Below are positions 61,326 to 64,000 of a stretch of DNA of 64,000 nucleotides, piece by piece. The notes under the pieces are model-generated. The model searched no databases. It had not been told where the DNA came from and worked only from the letters and a program-made list of their open reading frames with translations. How positions within the stretch are numbered: the stretch's first letter is position 1; the number at the start of each line of letters is the position of its first letter. The stretch spans positions 1 to 64,000 of the forward strand of contig WRBF01000005.1 of assembly GCA_009784685.1 (NCBI GenBank), in the 5' to 3' direction. Source of the DNA: Defluviitaleaceae bacterium (GTDB lineage Bacteria > Bacillota > Clostridia > Lachnospirales > WRBF01). The position numbers were made by a program, and so were the translations under genes.

Positions 61326-61475
61326 ATGAAAAAATCACTTGTATCACTAATGAAAAAGTCCGGTGAGAAAGCGGCTATGGTTCCTATTACTGTAAGAAGT
61401 TGGCCTTGGGGACCAAATCAGCCTAAAATGCCATCATCTCTGCGTGAAAAAATGGAAAAATATGATATCAAGTAA
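61326..61475 (+). CDS. agrD: AgrD-like cyclic (thio)lactone autoinducer prepeptide, cysteine-free
   Basis: RBS ataggagg then ATG...TAA: MKKSLVSLMKKSGEKAAMVPITVRSWPWGPNQPKMPSSLREKMEKYDIK; amphipathic leader, core, and QPKMPSSLREKMEK AgrD-like tail; immediately downstream of agrB; absent from the ORF track. Confidence 0.8.
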   Translation: MKKSLVSLMKKSGEKAAMVPITVRSWPWGPNQPKMPSSLREKMEKYDIK

Positions 61476-61477
61476 GT

Positions 61478-61506
61478 AATAGCCCCTTAAAGGGGCTATT
61501 TTTACT
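61478..61506. terminator. Bidirectional terminator between agrD and the convergent kinase gene
   Basis: AATAGCCCCTTAAAGGGGCTATTTTTA. Confidence 0.85.
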
Positions 61507-62760
61507 TTAAACAAGCAGGTCGGCAGTAAAAGTATCATCAGTACAACTAATGGTAAAATCCACATACCACCCTTCCTCTCTCCTATTGTTAACAATCGTT
61601 TGCACTTCGAAAAGCCCAAACCCGCTATGCCCTTTCTTTCCGCTGACTCCTTTATCAAGTATCTTTGTTGTATCTGCCCTTTCATCAACTGAATTATTTA
61701 TAATAATCCTTATTTTTTTGTTTTCGTTGCATATCTCCATAGTAACACATTTTTCGGCAGATAAATATGCATGTTCCATTGCGTTATTAAGAAGATTACC
61801 AACTATCCTACTAAGCTGCATTTCATATATCGTTTTTAGTTCAAATATTTTAGCTGTCACTATAACGCTAAAGTCAATTCCATTTTGTGCTGCGAAAGCG
61901 GCATTAGACAGCACAATTCCATATATGTAGGGCATGTTTTCTTTTATTCCGGTGTTTATTTTAATAACAGTCTTTTCGTTATTAAGCTCAGTTACAATGT
62001 TGCGAATATGTGAAAACAAACCTTTGCTGTCTTCTGCTTCACAATATCCATATAGAGTATTAACTAAGGTTCTATAACCATGCCTGTCACCTTCCCAAGC
62101 AACAAGAGACTTTTCCAATGTTTCTGTATATTGCTTTTGAAGTTCAGCACTTTCAACTTCTGATGCAAATTTATTGAGTACAAAAGTCATATAAATTATT
62201 GTCGTCTGCATAACAAGCACTGCAAGAGCATTAAAAACTACAGCATTTGTGACAACTTCTGCGAAAAATAAAAAGTGTACACTTGCTATTGAGCTTAAGC
62301 CAACAAGTAATAATGTTATTGATAATACAAACATTATTTTGCTACGTGTTAAGTTAATTGTAGTAAACTTAGTCTGTTTGATTAATATAAATATAACGAT
62401 GTATGCCACTATAACAGCAATCATAGTAAAATGGTTATTGAGTTCAGGAGCTAATACACGAAATATAATGCTAAAAATATTGCCAATATATAATGATAGA
62501 AAAAGCTGCATTGAAATGGCTAAAACTGCCTGCTTTTTGCGCATACTTGCTATCAAGCAGTAATAAATTGCAGTGCTGACAAAGAATATTCCTAGCATCA
62601 TCCAAGGATTTCCAAATTGTAAAACCGCAATTGCGGTACTAGCCAAAAGCGTAATCAACCAGCTAACTTTAACCTTAAACAGCGTTGTTAAAATCAAAAA
62701 TTGTAGAAAGATTTGTACAAAGTTAATTGCAATTGTGTAAACATCATCTAGGTTAACCAT
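61507..62760 (-). CDS. AgrC-like GHKL sensor histidine kinase
   Basis: Six or seven N-terminal TMs; RHGYRTLVNTLYGYCE; LSRIVGNLLNNAMEHAY N-box; GVSGKKGHSGFGLFEVQTIV G-box. Confidence 0.88.
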   Translation of the reverse strand: MVNLDDVYTIAINFVQIFLQFLILTTLFKVKVSWLITLLASTAIAVLQFGNPWMMLGIFFVSTAIYYCLIASMRKKQAVLAISMQLFLSLYIGNIFSIIFRVLAPELNNHFTMIAVIVAYIVIFILIKQTKFTTINLTRSKIMFVLSITLLLVGLSSIASVHFLFFAEVVTNAVVFNALAVLVMQTTIIYMTFVLNKFASEVESAELQKQYTETLEKSLVAWEGDRHGYRTLVNTLYGYCEAEDSKGLFSHIRNIVTELNNEKTVIKINTGIKENMPYIYGIVLSNAAFAAQNGIDFSVIVTAKIFELKTIYEMQLSRIVGNLLNNAMEHAYLSAEKCVTMEICNENKKIRIIINNSVDERADTTKILDKGVSGKKGHSGFGLFEVQTIVNNRREEGWYVDFTISCTDDTFTADLLV

Positions 62761-62920
62761 AGCTTTTATCTCCTTGTTTTTTGTATTAGTCGATTCGTAA
62801 TAGACATTATATCACATATCCTACTAAGTATCACCAAATTACACCAATTTCTACCTTGATTGTTCAGTAATAAGAACGATAAACTTAGCTTATAATAAAG
62901 CAATTGAGGGGGATTTATAT

Positions 62921-63550
62921 ATGAAAGGTGCTAATTCAGGCAAAAAACATTTAAGTATTGTCAGAAATGGACATATTGAAAAAAATGAATCTATACTTTT
63001 TGATTCACCGGTTAACGTCCTTTTAATAACCGACAGGCTGCATGATATTACAGAAAGGCTAAAGAATTACCTTCAAAACGACCATGATATTAAAGTTGAT
63101 TTAGTTAATAATTATGATGAAGCGGCTAATGTTATATCAAAAAAAACCTTTGATTTTCTTATTATCGTTGGCTATTTAGCTGATGAGCACAGCTTTGATA
63201 CAGTTGGTTTATTCCGCCGAGTTAATAAACATTCTGCTGTTATTTTTTATGCAATCTTGGACAATTATATTGATTACTTGTGCGAAAAATATAACATCTA
63301 TTATACATGTGACAGAAGATATCCCTTTGACCGACTGCTTGCATATATGAAAGAAAGTTATCAGGCTGAGAGTTTTAAAATGCAAAAAGCACAAGAAGAT
63401 ATGTCGAAAGACCGGTGTGATAATTCGCATATGTGTTTTAAAGATGAAACGATAGAAGATATCCATGTTAAACCTGACCATAGCTCTGTACAAAAAACTA
63501 GCATATGGGCTTGGATAAGGAAAATATTGGGTAGAGGTAAGAGATTATAG
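62921..63550 (+). CDS. Degenerate receiver-domain-like protein
   Basis: NVLLITDRLHDITERLKNYLQ...YDEAANVISKKTFDFLIIVGYLADEHSFDTVGLFRRV REC-like layout without a clear phosphoacceptor Asp. Confidence 0.45.
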   Translation: MKGANSGKKHLSIVRNGHIEKNESILFDSPVNVLLITDRLHDITERLKNYLQNDHDIKVDLVNNYDEAANVISKKTFDFLIIVGYLADEHSFDTVGLFRRVNKHSAVIFYAILDNYIDYLCEKYNIYYTCDRRYPFDRLLAYMKESYQAESFKMQKAQEDMSKDRCDNSHMCFKDETIEDIHVKPDHSSVQKTSIWAWIRKILGRGKRL

Positions 63551-63632
63551 AGCTACAAAAATTAAATTATTTAAAAATCTAAACCATATTTGACCTAAAA
63601 TTCCTTGAGTTACCGATATTTTACAGTTATAA

Positions 63633-63661
63633 TTGACAACAAGGTTATATAGAATTAGAAA
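63633..63661 (+). promoter_or_regulatory. Candidate promoter for the terminal secreted-protein gene
   Basis: TTGACA-17-TAGAAA; 0A-box-like TGTCGAA at 63696-63702 lies downstream. Confidence 0.45.
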
Positions 63662-63749
63662 AATTTACTAATTTTATCAAAAAAATCTAACATTTTGTCG
63701 AATTGTTTAACGGTAAAAAATCTAAACTAACTCAAAGGAGAAATAACCA

Positions 63750-64000
63750 ATGCAAAAGAAATTCGAAAAGCTACAAAAAAGTTGTATATCATTACTACTA
63801 GTTTTTGCAATTCTTTTGACATCAGGAGTTTTTGACAGCATTGTATTCGCAGCAAACGCTTTAACTGAAATATTAACGGAGAACCAAAGCCAGCAAAATG
63901 AGACGAGATATCAAGATTTAGTAAATAATGACAGCATATCCGGTATATACGACAGCTCGCCGCATGATCATTTTGAACATCCTATGACTAACCATTCAAA
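63750..64000 (+). CDS. N-terminus of a secreted protein, truncated by the window edge
   Basis: RBS aaaggag; MQKKFEKLQKSCISLLLVFAILLTSGVFDSIVFAANALTEILTENQ signal peptide; open to the end of the window. Confidence 0.75.
   Translation, partial: MQKKFEKLQKSCISLLLVFAILLTSGVFDSIVFAANALTEILTENQSQQNETRYQDLVNNDSISGIYDSSPHDHFEHPMTNHS

Noticed and set aside
1-64000. CRISPR array, prophage, conjugative element or secondary-metabolite cluster
   Set aside because: No regularly spaced direct repeats, Cas, integrase, terminase, relaxase or NRPS/PKS/RiPP-maturase genes were recognised. Repeats here are dispersed inverted repeats.

Overview
This 64 kb window comes from a low-GC, spore-forming Firmicute (clostridial type) and is mostly chromosomal housekeeping sequence. 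Recognisable content includes rpoB-rpoC, a class A PBP, a cobalamin riboswitch ahead of an adenosylcobalamin-type ribonucleotide reductase, addB-folA-(ThyX-like), ychF, sigG, aroC-lysA and tRNA-Leu(CAA). There are also several large secreted or surface proteins, a methyl-accepting chemotaxis protein, and at its right end an agr-like peptide quorum-sensing locus. The most interesting item is that agr-like locus (about 59.8-62.8 kb). It has a Spo0A-like response regulator overlapping agrB, then an agrD-like 49-codon ORF missing from the supplied ORF track whose predicted peptide has no cysteine (candidate serine lactone, RSWPWGPNQPKMP), and a convergent GHKL/AgrC-like kinase. Other items worth a second look: (i) a predicted OFF-type B12 riboswitch plus terminator in front of a B12-dependent RNR, with a second sigma-A-like promoter just downstream of the terminator; (ii) three families of MITE-like inverted repeats, one with perfect 28-bp termini and a nested perfect 29-bp inverted repeat, and one that supplies the stop codon and C-terminus of a DUF3810-like protein; (iii) a multi-hairpin RNA-like leader ahead of a 1586-aa M6-like protease; (iv) an acidic tail of about 150 aa on RpoB; (v) a divergent ThyX-like protein next to folA. 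All assignments are by eye from sequence motifs; no searches were run.
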